DNA from: an uncultured Eubacterium sp.
Lineage (GTDB): Bacteria > Bacillota_A > Clostridia > Lachnospirales > Lachnospiraceae
Assembly (NCBI GenBank): GCA_910589045.1
Contig: CAJUSH010000049.1
Coordinates: 1 to 21,866, forward strand
Direction of reading: 5' to 3'
Length of the DNA: 21,866 nt
The first letter of the stretch is position 1, and every line of letters starts with the position of its first letter. A program made the translations under genes and the position numbers. Shown here piece by piece: positions 15,196 to 21,866 of the stretch. The notes under the pieces are model-generated. The model ran no database searches. It saw only the letters and a program-made list of their open reading frames with translations, and was not told the origin of the DNA.

Positions 15196-15205
15196 TGACA
15201 TGTTA
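15196..15205. promoter_or_regulatory. regulon palindrome, dctP site 2
   Basis: TGACATGTTA, one base away from the perfect palindrome TAACATGTTA at the kduI promoter. With its flank the minus strand reads ATCAACTAACATGT, identical over 14 bases to the plus-strand flank of the kduI site. It lies just downstream of the predicted dctP start, 34 bp from site 1. Likely operator for the GntR/FCD regulator encoded at 17022-17696 (inference). Confidence 0.7.
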
Positions 15206-15217
15206 GTTGATGCAACT

Positions 15218-15246
15218 ATCATACCACTCTGACATGTTAGTGTAAA
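15218..15246 (-). promoter_or_regulatory. sigma-A promoter of dctPQM
   Basis: Minus strand TTTACA (15241-15246), an exact 17-bp spacer, TATGAT (15218-15223), each hexamer one base from consensus. The expected start is near 15211. The spacer contains one copy of the regulon palindrome and a second copy sits at the start site, a clear repression layout. Confidence 0.75.
15230..15239. promoter_or_regulatory. regulon palindrome, dctP site 1
   Basis: TGACATGTTA between the -35 and -10 elements of the dctP promoter, the same ten bases as site 2. A protein bound here would block RNA polymerase. Probable target of the operon-encoded GntR regulator. Confidence 0.7.
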
Positions 15247-15380
15247 GCGGCAAATTTAACTAAATATTTATATAAACTTTATGCATATTGCACAACCGGC
15301 AATTGTTTCCGGTCTCGCATCCGAAAAATCATTCCTCCTGCCGGCTGCTCCGTCTGCGCCCGTCCGCTTTTGCCCGCGCC

Positions 15381-16988
15381 TTATACGCGCTTCTTCAAGG
15401 TTTCACGGATGGCACCGGGACCTGCAAGCTCTTCCCTGAAAATTTCCTCGACCTTCTCGCCGACACCTGCGGCATACAGATCCGTGCCGAAAATATTGGC
15501 GTTGGAGAGAATCGGTTTCAGCCTGTCCCCCACGGAATCCGGATCTCCGAGCTTGATGCCGGAGAGCGCCTCCCGCAGCTCGGAAAGCATGGGATCGGGG
15601 GAAAGCTCCATCTCCCTGCCCTCATCGTCCACACCCAGGAGATACCGCAGCCAGCCAGCCAGTGCCAGGGGCACATAATTCAGCTCCTTTGCGCTGCCGT
15701 ATTTTTCCACATAGGACTTGATCGTCTCGCCGTAGCGGATGCCGACCTTCTGCGAGGTATCGCAGGCAATACGCTGGGGCGCATCGGGAATAAACTTATT
15801 CGGCAGACGCTCCTCGATGACCTCCTTCACAAACGCGTCGGGGCTTAAAATACCGGGGTCGCACACTACCTTCATGCCCTCCTTCGGGCCGATGCCGTTT
15901 ACGAGCTTTACAAGCTGCTCATCCTGCATCTCCGCAGCGATGGACGTGTAGCCCAGGGTGCAGCCGTAAACCGCCAGTGCGGTGTGAAGCGGGTTCAGGC
16001 ACGTAGTCACCTTCATGCGCTCCACCTCGTTTACGGTTTTCCGGTCAGTCAGATAAACACCCGCCTTCTCGAGTGCGGGGCGTCCGTTGGGGAACTTGTC
16101 CTCGATTACCAGATACTGCGGCCCCTCCGCATTCACAAAGGGCGCAATATATGTGTTGCGCTCAGTGACAACCGGCTGCATCGCCTCAATGCCCTCTGCC
16201 TCCAGCCCGTTTGCAATTTCGCTGCTCGGCCGGGGTGTGATCTTATCGATCATCGTCCAGGGGAAGCTCACCTTATTTTCATCCTTCAGGTACTCCATAA
16301 AGCCCGGCTCCACAAGGCCGCGGCTTTCCCATTCCTGCGCCATCGTCATCACGGCACTCTGCAGCTTTTCTCCGTTGTGTGAACAGTTGTCCATGCTCAC
16401 CGCCGCCAGAGGCGCCGCGCCGTTCTGATAGCGCTCATAGAGCATCGCCGTCACAACCGCCATCGCTCCCGCAGGCGCCGCAGGGCCGTTTTCAAGATCC
16501 GGCACGACAAACGGGAGATAGCTGCCGTCCGAGCCTTTTAATGCGTAGCCCTTCTCGGTCACCGTAAAGGAGATCATCTGCAGTCCCGGGTCGCGGAAAA
16601 TCTCTTTTAAACGCTCCCAGCTCTCCCGGGATTTTGTATTCGCGGGAATCGCCTCCGCCAGTGAACCCAACACCTTTTTATCTGTAGTGCCGTCCGCCTT
16701 CAGAGTGACAGCCAGCACGAGATTGTCATAAGGATCATAAATCTTGTTTATAATGTCATAGTCAAAGGTTTCCGCGCATACAATACCCTTGCCGGACTCA
16801 CCGCTCTCGATGAGCGCATCCGCGATACTGCCGATAAAAATGCGGAAAATATTGCCGACGCCGAAGTGTACCCACACCGGTGCCTTTTTTGTGTCTGCCG
16901 CTACCGCTGCCACATCATAACCCGGAACCTCAATGCCCGCCTTCTGCCATGCTGCAGCGTCCTTCAATGCTTCTCGACATAATCTCAT
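15381..16988 (-). CDS. uxuB: fructuronate reductase-like mannitol dehydrogenase family protein
   Basis: Polyol-specific long-chain dehydrogenase, most likely NADH-dependent reduction of D-fructuronate to D-mannonate (UxuB). 535 aa, somewhat longer than E. coli-type UxuB (about 490). The Rossmann region has VWVHFGVGNIFRIF (about 38-51). The C-terminal catalytic block reads RMKVTTCLNPLHTALAVYG, with candidate Lys326, Asn332 and His335; the Lys-Asn spacing is one residue longer than in UxaB here. ATG at 16988 is preceded by AGAGAGG at 9 nt. It is the last gene of the kduI operon, after the regulator gene. No mannonate dehydratase is in the window, so the glucuronate branch must be completed elsewhere or the enzyme acts on another ketouronate. 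Family certain, exact substrate likely. Confidence 0.85.
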   Translation of the reverse strand: MRLCREALKDAAAWQKAGIEVPGYDVAAVAADTKKAPVWVHFGVGNIFRIFIGSIADALIESGESGKGIVCAETFDYDIINKIYDPYDNLVLAVTLKADGTTDKKVLGSLAEAIPANTKSRESWERLKEIFRDPGLQMISFTVTEKGYALKGSDGSYLPFVVPDLENGPAAPAGAMAVVTAMLYERYQNGAAPLAAVSMDNCSHNGEKLQSAVMTMAQEWESRGLVEPGFMEYLKDENKVSFPWTMIDKITPRPSSEIANGLEAEGIEAMQPVVTERNTYIAPFVNAEGPQYLVIEDKFPNGRPALEKAGVYLTDRKTVNEVERMKVTTCLNPLHTALAVYGCTLGYTSIAAEMQDEQLVKLVNGIGPKEGMKVVCDPGILSPDAFVKEVIEERLPNKFIPDAPQRIACDTSQKVGIRYGETIKSYVEKYGSAKELNYVPLALAGWLRYLLGVDDEGREMELSPDPMLSELREALSGIKLGDPDSVGDRLKPILSNANIFGTDLYAAGVGEKVEEIFREELAGPGAIRETLKKRV

Positions 16989-17021
16989 ATAAAAATACCT
17001 CTCTAAATAAATAGTAGCTGC

Positions 17022-17696
17022 TTAGCCCATCTCAAATAACTCCGGAAACTGGCTGCACATCTGCTCAATGTCCCCAAGAACACGCTCCAGATGCAAAGTC
17101 AGCACCTTCCGGTATCCCTCCTTATCACCAGCCTCAGCCAACCGTATCAACCCCTCATGCTCCGAAACCGTCCGGTCCTTGTGGTCATTATCCAGATCCG
17201 CCAGCAGACGTACCCGGCTGTAATGCACCATCGTGGACTCGATCAGCTCGGATGCCAGCGTCTCGCCGGCCACACGATACGTTACCGCATGAAATTTATT
17301 GTCGTTGATAATATATTCGTAAGACGTTTCATGATTCCTCGGCTGCATGCCGATGCTCTCGCATTGCTTCGCATAAGCCTTCATTTGTTCAATGTCCGCG
17401 GGCGCGGCATTCTCAAAAAACGCGTCGATCATACCGATCTCCAGCGTCTTCCGGATAAACCACTCCTGCCTTGCCCGCGAGACGTTTATTTTTGAAATCA
17501 TGGACTTTGACTGCGGAAAGATATCTACAAGCCCTTCCGTGTTCAGACGCACCAACGCCTCCCTGGCCGGTGTACGGCTGACATTATAGCGCTCCGCCAG
17601 CTTTGCAGCAGAAACCGGATCCCCCGGCTTTAGCGCAAAGGTCATAATATCTTTCTTACATCTGTCATAGGTTTGTTGATTCAGTGATTTGTCCAT
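17022..17696 (-). CDS. GntR family regulator, FadR/FCD subfamily, of the uronate regulon
   Basis: Transcription factor (224 aa) with an N-terminal winged helix-turn-helix (about 5-70; LAERYNVSRTPAREALVRLNTEGLV) and an all-helical C-terminal FCD ligand-binding domain (about 78-215). The typical FCD metal-binding set is present: Asp132, His136, His180 and His202, in DNKFH, SEHEG and TLHLE. AAAGGGG precedes the ATG. It sits inside the kdu operon between kdgF and uxuB, so it probably autoregulates. The palindrome TAACATGTTA / TGACATGTTA at the kduI and dctP promoters is its best candidate operator; the inducer may be a uronate or a KDG-pathway intermediate. It is analogous in role to ExuR, UxuR or KdgR, but orthology to a named regulator is not established. 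Confidence 0.9.
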   Translation of the reverse strand: MDKSLNQQTYDRCKKDIMTFALKPGDPVSAAKLAERYNVSRTPAREALVRLNTEGLVDIFPQSKSMISKINVSRARQEWFIRKTLEIGMIDAFFENAAPADIEQMKAYAKQCESIGMQPRNHETSYEYIINDNKFHAVTYRVAGETLASELIESTMVHYSRVRLLADLDNDHKDRTVSEHEGLIRLAEAGDKEGYRKVLTLHLERVLGDIEQMCSQFPELFEMG

Positions 17697-17715
17697 TTTT
17701 AACCCCTTTGGCTGC

Positions 17716-18039
17716 TCAGATAAAATCCTCCCGCATCGGTGTGAAGATATCCAGCAGCTTTACTTTCGTCAGGCAGTCGATCCCATGGGGGACATTCGGA
17801 CCGACAATATAAGTGTCACCGGTATTTAAGGTAATGTCCTCCTTACCCTCCTCATGGAACACGAGGCTGCCCTCGATGACATAGCCAATCTGCTCGTGGG
17901 GATGCGCATGCATCTCACCCTTTGCCCCGGGTTCAAACAGCAGCTCCACATTCATCATGTTATCGCTGTATGCCAGCACCTTGCGCCGTACGCCACCGCC
18001 CAAATCCTGATAATCCTTATCCTCGTTTTTTACATACAT
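17716..18039 (-). CDS. kdgF: KdgF-type cupin, unsaturated uronate linearising enzyme
   Basis: Small single-domain cupin (107 aa). KdgF converts 4,5-unsaturated galacturonate released by pectate lyases to the linear keto form used by KduI, a step that otherwise occurs slowly without enzyme. The sequence shows HAHPHEQIGYVIEGSL (about 44-59) and NVPHGI (about 82-87); His44, His46, Gln50 and His85 are the likely metal ligands. Length and motifs fit KdgF, and the kduI, kduD, kdgK and eda neighbours support it strongly. AAGGGG lies 10 nt before the ATG. It follows kdgK after a 182-bp gap containing an inverted-repeat element and precedes gntR by 18 bp. Generic cupins look similar, so the assignment leans partly on context. 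Confidence 0.87.
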   Translation of the reverse strand: MYVKNEDKDYQDLGGGVRRKVLAYSDNMMNVELLFEPGAKGEMHAHPHEQIGYVIEGSLVFHEEGKEDITLNTGDTYIVGPNVPHGIDCLTKVKLLDIFTPMREDFI

Positions 18040-18072
18040 GGTCTGCTTTCCCCTTACTTCCTCTATCTTTAA

Positions 18073-18218
18073 AACTGTTCAGAACCAGGCCCGAAAATCC
18101 GGCGGATTTCCGAGCCTGGCACATCTGTCATAAGCATTTTTGAAAACAGGACCGAAACAGGACCGGTCTGCGGACATGCCTCCGTATGGCCTGCCTGCCA
18201 GCCTGACTTTGAACAGTT
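18073..18218. repeat. 146-bp inverted-repeat-bounded intergenic element
   Basis: Bounded by 9-bp terminal inverted repeats AACTGTTCA (18073-18081) and TGAACAGTT (18210-18218). Inside are a strong hairpin (18085-18119) and a short direct repeat of CGGTCCTGTTTT type (minus strand, 18140-18167 area). There is no ORF and no clear target-site duplication. It looks like a dispersed MITE- or ERIC-like element inserted in the kdu operon between kdgK and kdgF, but copy number cannot be judged from one window. Confidence 0.5.
18085..18119 (-). other. 16-bp hairpin between kdgK and kdgF
   Basis: In minus-strand RNA CCAGGCUCGGAAAUCC pairs with GGAUUUUCGGGCCUGG over all 16 positions, two of them G.U, around a GCC loop. 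In plus-strand RNA those two positions are C.A and A.C mismatches, so the structure is best in the operon transcript. No proper U tract follows (UUCUGAACAGUUUU), so it is more likely an mRNA stability, processing or partial-attenuation element. Confidence 0.6.
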
Positions 18219-18221
18219 ACG

Positions 18222-19256
18222 TTATCTCTGCACGCGTCCGGAGCCGTCTCCGCCCGCAAGATTCTCGACCTCGTCCCTCGTCACAAGATTAAAGTCACCG
18301 GGAATCGTGTGCTTCAATGCGGAAGCCGCCACGCCGAACTCAAGCGCCGCCTTCATATCCTTATCGTCCAGAAGTCCGCAGATGACACCTGCCGCAAAGG
18401 AATCGCCGCCGCCCACGCGATCTACAATCGGTGTCACGGAGTAGGTCTTAGAGTGGTAGAACTCGCGGCTCTTGCCGTCCATAATACATGCACTCCAGCC
18501 GTTGTTGGATGCGGAATAGGACTGGCGCAGAGAGCTGATGATATACTTGAAGCCGAACTTGTCCGCCATCTGGTTAAATACATCCTCGTAGCCCGCCAGG
18601 TTTAACTCGCCCTTGGTCACATCGGTAGCCTTTGCCTTGAAGCCGAGCACCTTCTCGGCATCCTCCTCGTTGCCGATACATACATCCACATACTGCATCA
18701 GATTGGTCATAACCTTCTGCGCCTTCTCGGAGGTCCAGAGCTTTTTACGGAAGTTTAAGTCTACGGATACGGTCACGCCCGCCTTCTTTGCCGCCTTTAA
18801 CGCCGCCTCGGTCAGCTCGATGGCTGCGTCCGAAACCGCCGGCGTGATACCGGTAAAGTGGAACCAGTCCACATCCTTGAAAATCCCGTCAAAATCAAAC
18901 TCATCCACCTTTGCGGTAGCGATGGAGCTGTTGGCACGGTCGTAGACAACGTTGCTCGCACGCATGGCAGAACCTGTCTCCAGGAAATAGATGCCAAGGC
19001 GCTCGCCGCTTCTGGCGATGAAATCGGTTCCGACATTGTGCTTCCTCAGCGCTGCAACGGCACAGTCACCGATGGGATTTTTCGGGACAGCGGTCACAAA
19101 CTGCGTATCATAGCCGTAATTTGCCAGAGAAACCGCCACGTTTGCCTCCCCGCCGCCGTAGCACACGTCAAACTCATCTGCCTGAATGAAGCGCTCATTG
19201 CCGGGTGTTGACAACCGCAGCATGATCTCGCCCATGGTTACTACTTTTTTGCTCAT
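18222..19256 (-). CDS. kdgK: 2-keto-3-deoxygluconate kinase
   Basis: Phosphorylates KDG to 2-keto-3-deoxy-6-phosphogluconate. 344 aa, PfkB/ribokinase family. The N-terminal substrate part has GEIMLRLSTPGNERF and CYGGGEANVAVSLA; the C-terminal ATP and anion-hole motif DRVGGGDSFAAG (about 279-290) contains the catalytic Asp285. The frame is open to 19304, but GAGGAGA lies about 8 nt before the ATG at 19256 and MSKKVVTMGE is the normal start. It follows eda by 53 bp. The C-terminal tail (GGDGSGRVQR) is poorly conserved. All uronates in this locus converge on its substrate. Confidence 0.95.
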   Translation of the reverse strand: MSKKVVTMGEIMLRLSTPGNERFIQADEFDVCYGGGEANVAVSLANYGYDTQFVTAVPKNPIGDCAVAALRKHNVGTDFIARSGERLGIYFLETGSAMRASNVVYDRANSSIATAKVDEFDFDGIFKDVDWFHFTGITPAVSDAAIELTEAALKAAKKAGVTVSVDLNFRKKLWTSEKAQKVMTNLMQYVDVCIGNEEDAEKVLGFKAKATDVTKGELNLAGYEDVFNQMADKFGFKYIISSLRQSYSASNNGWSACIMDGKSREFYHSKTYSVTPIVDRVGGGDSFAAGVICGLLDDKDMKAALEFGVAASALKHTIPGDFNLVTRDEVENLAGGDGSGRVQR

Positions 19257-19309
19257 AATATATTCTCCTCTTAATTTTTGAACCGTTTCGTTCCTGTAAA
19301 TCATGAACC

Positions 19310-19948
19310 TCAGCCGCGGATTTTGCGAACCAGCTCCACTGCTTCCCTTGTCATCGCCTCGATCTTGTCATACTCCTTGTTGTCCACAAGGTCAGCCTTT
19401 ACCATCCAGCTTCCGCCGCAGGCCGCAATCTTCTTGAAGGAAAGATACTCCTCCAGGTTCTTTGCGCTGATGCCGCCGGTAGGCATGAACTTCACGTTCG
19501 TGTAGGGAGCCGCCATCGCCTTGATCATCGCAAGGCCGCCGGCCTGCTCTGCCGGGAAAAATTTGAGTACCTTCAGGCCGCGCTTCACGCCCTGCGCAAC
19601 CTCGGAGGGCGTAATGCATCCGGGCAGTACAAGGATATCCTTCGACAGACAGTAGTCAACGATCTCCGGGTCAAATCCGGGGCTTACGATGAATTTTGCA
19701 CCTGCTGCCACTGCTCGGTCTACCTGATCGATGGTGAGCACGGTACCTGCGCCGACCAGCATTTCCGGGAAATTCTCGGTCATGATCTTGATGGACTCCT
19801 CTGCCGCATCCGTGCGGAACGTAACCTCCGCACATTTTAAGCCGCCCTTGCAGAGCGCCTCCGCCAGAGGCTTTGCATCCTCGGCACGGTTTAATACAAC
19901 AACAGGCACTACGCCGTAGCCTGCCAGCTGCTCTAAAATATCGCTCAT
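19310..19948 (-). CDS. eda: KDPG/KHG aldolase
   Basis: Class I aldolase cleaving 2-keto-3-deoxy-6-phosphogluconate to pyruvate and glyceraldehyde-3-phosphate. 212 aa, the normal length. The Schiff-base lysine is in LKFFPAE (Lys129); EVTFRT (Glu41, Arg45), GAGTV (66-70), SPGFDP (89-94) and PTGGIS (late phosphate-binding segment) are all present. ATG at 19948 follows AAGGAG. Third gene of the kdu operon, 33 bp after kduD. Last step from uronates to central metabolism. Confidence 0.97.
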   Translation of the reverse strand: MSDILEQLAGYGVVPVVVLNRAEDAKPLAEALCKGGLKCAEVTFRTDAAEESIKIMTENFPEMLVGAGTVLTIDQVDRAVAAGAKFIVSPGFDPEIVDYCLSKDILVLPGCITPSEVAQGVKRGLKVLKFFPAEQAGGLAMIKAMAAPYTNVKFMPTGGISAKNLEEYLSFKKIAACGGSWMVKADLVDNKEYDKIEAMTREAVELVRKIRG

Positions 19949-19981
19949 AATTTTATTCTCCTTAATCTCTGTTCTCTATTT

Positions 19982-20785
19982 TTACTGGGGCTGTCTTCCA
20001 ATATATGCCAGAATACCGCCGTCTACATATAAAATGTGCCCGTTTACCGCATTTGATGCATCCGAAGCGAGGAATACCGCAGGCCCCTGAAGCTCCTCCG
20101 CCTGCAGCCAGCGGTTTGCCGGTGTCTTTGCACAGATAAACTGATCGAAGGGATGTCTGGAGCCGTCTGGCTGAATCTCGCGCAGCGGTGCGGTCTGGGG
20201 TGTCTCGATATAACCCGGCCCGATGCCGTTGCACTGGATGTTGTACTGGCCGTACTCGGAGCAGATGTTCTTTGTGAGCATCTTTAAGCCACCCTTTGCC
20301 GCCGCATACGCGGAAACCGTCTCGCGTCCAAGCTCCGACATCATGGAGCAGATGTTGATGATCTTTCCGTGTCCCTTTTTGATCATCGACGGAATCACCG
20401 CCTTTGATACGATAAAGGGCGCGTTCAGATCCACGTCAATGACCTGACGGAACTCCGCAGCGCTCATCTCGGTCATGGGGATGCGCTTGATGATCCCGGC
20501 ATTGTTTACCAGAATGTCAATAACACCGATCTCCTTCTCGATCTGTGCAACGAGTGCGTTTACCGCACCCTCGTCGGTAACGTCGCACACATAGCCGTGT
20601 GCCTCAATGCCAAGCTCCTTGTACGCCGCAATACCCTTGTCCACCAGCTCCTGCTTGATATCGTTGAACACGATGGTCGCGCCCGCCTGTGCGTATGCAG
20701 ATGCGATCGCAAAGCCGATGCCGTAGGATGCGCCGGTTACAAGCGCTACCTTTCCTTTTAATGAATATGTGTCTAAAATTGCCAT
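19982..20785 (-). CDS. kduD: 2-deoxy-D-gluconate 3-dehydrogenase / DKII reductase (SDR)
   Basis: Short-chain dehydrogenase reducing 2,5-diketo-3-deoxygluconate (DKII) to KDG. 267 aa; cofactor motif TGASYGIG (about 18-24), NNAG (about 94-97), catalytic Ser147, Tyr160 and Lys164 (YAAAK). The sequence is of the type often annotated as gluconate 5-dehydrogenase; streptococcal members of that group were shown to act as DhuD in unsaturated uronate catabolism, so that label would probably be misleading here. GGAGAG precedes the ATG by about 8 nt. It lies 35 bp after kduI, matching the classic kduID pair. The choice of the KduD role rests on context as well as family. Confidence 0.9.
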   Translation of the reverse strand: MAILDTYSLKGKVALVTGASYGIGFAIASAYAQAGATIVFNDIKQELVDKGIAAYKELGIEAHGYVCDVTDEGAVNALVAQIEKEIGVIDILVNNAGIIKRIPMTEMSAAEFRQVIDVDLNAPFIVSKAVIPSMIKKGHGKIINICSMMSELGRETVSAYAAAKGGLKMLTKNICSEYGQYNIQCNGIGPGYIETPQTAPLREIQPDGSRHPFDQFICAKTPANRWLQAEELQGPAVFLASDASNAVNGHILYVDGGILAYIGRQPQ

Positions 20786-20820
20786 GATAAAATCTCTCCT
20801 TTTTCAATGATCTGTACGTC

Positions 20821-21663
20821 TTACCTGAGATCTGCCGTTGCAATATGGTCCATGTCGTCAAACTCCTGATTCTCGCCGCCCATCGCCCAGATGAAGGTGT
20901 AATTGCTGGTGCCGGCGCCGGAGTGGATCGACCATGAGGGTGAAATCACCGCGTCCTCGTTGTGCATGACAATGTGGCGTGTCTCGTCTCCCTCACCCAT
21001 AAAATGGAAAACAACCTGGTCGTCGGGAACCTCAAAATACGTGTAAATCTCCATGCGGCGCTCATGTGTGTGGGCAGGCATGGTATTCCACACGCTCCCG
21101 GACTCGAGCACGGTCATTCCCATACATAGCTGGCAGGTTTTTAATACATCGGGGTGAATGAACTGATTGATTACGCGCTTGTTACTCGACGCCGCATCCC
21201 CCACCGGACGCTTTGCCGCATCTGCAAGAGTGAGAAGCTTTGTCTCATAAGCGGTGTGTGCAGGCGCGCTCACCATATAAAATTTGGCGGGGCCGGCCTG
21301 GTCTGCAGACGAGAAGAGCACCTCCTTCGCGCCCATCGTAATATAGAGACAGTCCTTGTAATCCAGCTCGTAGACGGTCCCGTCCACTTTGATGCTGCCC
21401 CTGCCTCCAATGTTAAAGATTCCGATCTCCCTGCGCTGTAAAATATAATTCGTGCCGAAGTTTGCATAAACCTCGATGCCGTCGTCCAGGGAAACCTCCT
21501 TTGTCACCGGCATACAGCCGAAGGTGACCATACGATCAACATGTGAATATACCGCAACAACTCTGTCGGGCTGATAAAGCCCTGTGATCAGAAATTCGTC
21601 CCGCAGCTCCTGTGTCGTGTAGCGCCTGACGTCCTTCTGGTTTGCAGAGTACCGAATGTCCAT
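20821..21663 (-). CDS. kduI: 5-keto-4-deoxyuronate isomerase
   Basis: Isomerises 5-keto-4-deoxyuronate (DKI) to 2,5-diketo-3-deoxygluconate (DKII). 280 aa, cupin-type fold, usual length. The zinc ligands are His198, His200, Glu205 and His247 (PAHTHERRMEIY and WSIHSG), nearly the same numbering as E. coli KduI. The N-terminal MDIRYSANQKD and the C-terminal WAMGGENQEFDDMD are family hallmarks. AAGGAGGG stands before the ATG. First gene of the kduI-kduD-eda-kdgK-kdgF-gntR-uxuB run, with a promoter and regulon palindrome directly upstream. Confidence 0.97.
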   Translation of the reverse strand: MDIRYSANQKDVRRYTTQELRDEFLITGLYQPDRVVAVYSHVDRMVTFGCMPVTKEVSLDDGIEVYANFGTNYILQRREIGIFNIGGRGSIKVDGTVYELDYKDCLYITMGAKEVLFSSADQAGPAKFYMVSAPAHTAYETKLLTLADAAKRPVGDAASSNKRVINQFIHPDVLKTCQLCMGMTVLESGSVWNTMPAHTHERRMEIYTYFEVPDDQVVFHFMGEGDETRHIVMHNEDAVISPSWSIHSGAGTSNYTFIWAMGGENQEFDDMDHIATADLR

Positions 21664-21701
21664 CGATATCCCTCCTTGTGAAGTAATGTATTTTTATCAA
21701 C

Positions 21702-21711
21702 TAACATGTTA
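21702..21711. promoter_or_regulatory. regulon palindrome at the kduI promoter
   Basis: Perfect 10-bp palindrome TAACATGTTA, just downstream of the predicted start (about 21718) and about 40 bp before kduI. Its flank (ATCAACTAACATGT on the plus strand) is repeated at dctP site 2. Likely GntR-family operator. Confidence 0.7.
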
Positions 21712-21724
21712 CTTCCGTATCCAC

Positions 21725-21753
21725 ATCATAGCACCAATTTTTACCTATTGCAA
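21725..21753 (-). promoter_or_regulatory. candidate sigma-A promoter of the kduI operon
   Basis: Minus strand TTGCAA (21748-21753), 17-bp spacer, TATGAT (21725-21730). The -10 hexamer is the same as at the dctP promoter. A bound operator at 21702-21711 would overlap initial transcription. Confidence 0.6.
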
Positions 21754-21793
21754 GTCTGAAATAAAAGAAATATTGTGCAAAATTGCCCAATTG

Positions 21794-21826
21794 TTACTAT
21801 TCACGGCTGGAAGCCGCTCATAGTAA
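21794..21826. repeat. imperfect stem-loop at the right end
   Basis: TTACTAT pairs with ATAGTAA (7 bp), and inside it CGGCT pairs with AGCCG around a GGA loop, separated by a 3x3 internal loop. There is no U tract on either strand, so it is not an obvious terminator. It resembles a short palindromic intergenic repeat; the neighbouring gene lies outside the window. Confidence 0.4.
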
Positions 21827-21866
21827 CGATTCGGGGCGATATTCAGAGTTTTGCTTCGCAAAAATC

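Larger units (their letters stand above)
15033..15380 (-). other. uxuB-dctP intergenic region
   Basis: About 350 bases without a gene. It contains the dctP promoter and two operator copies (15196-15246) and a leader of about 180 nt (15033-15211) with short hairpins, among them CCTGC/GCAGG around 15128-15141. The uxuB-proximal part (15250-15380) is AT-rich near 15250-15290, but I see no convincing terminator for the kdu operon; the ACCGG/CCGGT inverted repeat near 15297-15315 lacks a U tract. Confidence 0.5.

Noticed and set aside
15033..15215. N-terminal extension of dctP to the ATG at 15215
   Set aside because: It would place coding sequence over the promoter-proximal operator and leader and bury the lipoprotein signal peptide.
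15281..15340. Small ORF (MIFRMRDRKQLPVVQYA) after an AGGAGG downstream of uxuB
   Set aside because: The Shine-Dalgarno is only one base from the ATG, the peptide is 17 aa and nothing supports its expression.
19982..20785. Gluconate 5-dehydrogenase as the function of the SDR gene
   Set aside because: Sequence resemblance alone would suggest it, but its position between kduI and eda/kdgK makes the KduD/DhuD reaction more likely.
21535..21550. ATCAACATGTGA in the kduI coding region as a further regulon operator
   Set aside because: Only half of the palindrome is kept, and the bases are explained by the coding sequence.
21849..21863. TTTTGC-TTC-GCAAAA hairpin at the right edge
   Set aside because: It is a short AT-rich stem at the window border; without the neighbouring gene its role as terminator cannot be judged.

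Overview
The window comes from a spore-forming, mid-GC Firmicute, most likely a gut Lachnospiraceae (Clostridium cluster XIVa-like). The basis is SpoIIID, AGGAGG-type ribosome binding sites, sigma-A promoters with good -35/-10 hexamers, a DctP lipoprotein with an acidic linker, and a KduD that closely resembles what I remember of streptococcal/clostridial homologues. Genus is not determined. Every gene I can support is on the minus strand, so transcription runs from high to low coordinates.

Right two thirds (about 7.5-21.7 kb) is a uronate regulon for pectin (or other polyuronate) breakdown products. In transcription order: kduI-kduD-eda-kdgK-kdgF-gntR-uxuB; then a TRAP transporter dctP-dctQ-dctM; then uxaB-uxaA-uxaC. 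KdgF, KduI and KduD take unsaturated uronate to 2-keto-3-deoxygluconate (KDG). UxaC, UxaB and UxaA take galacturonate to the same KDG. KdgK and Eda then split it into pyruvate and glyceraldehyde-3-phosphate. The TRAP system is the likely importer. An FCD-type GntR regulator is encoded inside the first operon, and a palindrome TAACATGTTA / TGACATGTTA occurs at the kduI promoter (once) and the dctP promoter (twice, one copy inside a 17-bp -35/-10 spacer). The uxaBAC unit appears to have its own promoter with a CcpA (cre)-like site and a perfect 12-bp dyad. No pectinase and no mannonate dehydratase (UxuA) lie in the window.

Left third: a three-gene cassette (YcxB-like membrane protein, secreted sugar-binding protein, membrane diguanylate cyclase) with overlapping or near-overlapping genes; spoIIID; a MATE efflux pump; a 40-bp tandem repeat array of about 13 units; and guaA (GMP synthase) with a long leader.

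Most notable observations: (1) spoIIID has a sigma-E-like promoter embedded in a 14-bp hairpin whose 3' arm is the spoIIID Shine-Dalgarno sequence, so read-through and sigma-E transcripts should behave oppositely; (2) the sugar-binding protein/GGDEF cassette next to the galacturonate operon looks like a sugar-to-c-di-GMP sensor; (3) the 40-bp repeat array with a few linked variable positions; (4) the operator architecture of the uronate regulon; (5) a 146-bp inverted-repeat-bounded element between kdgK and kdgF whose hairpin is fully paired, allowing G.U, only in the transcribed-strand RNA.
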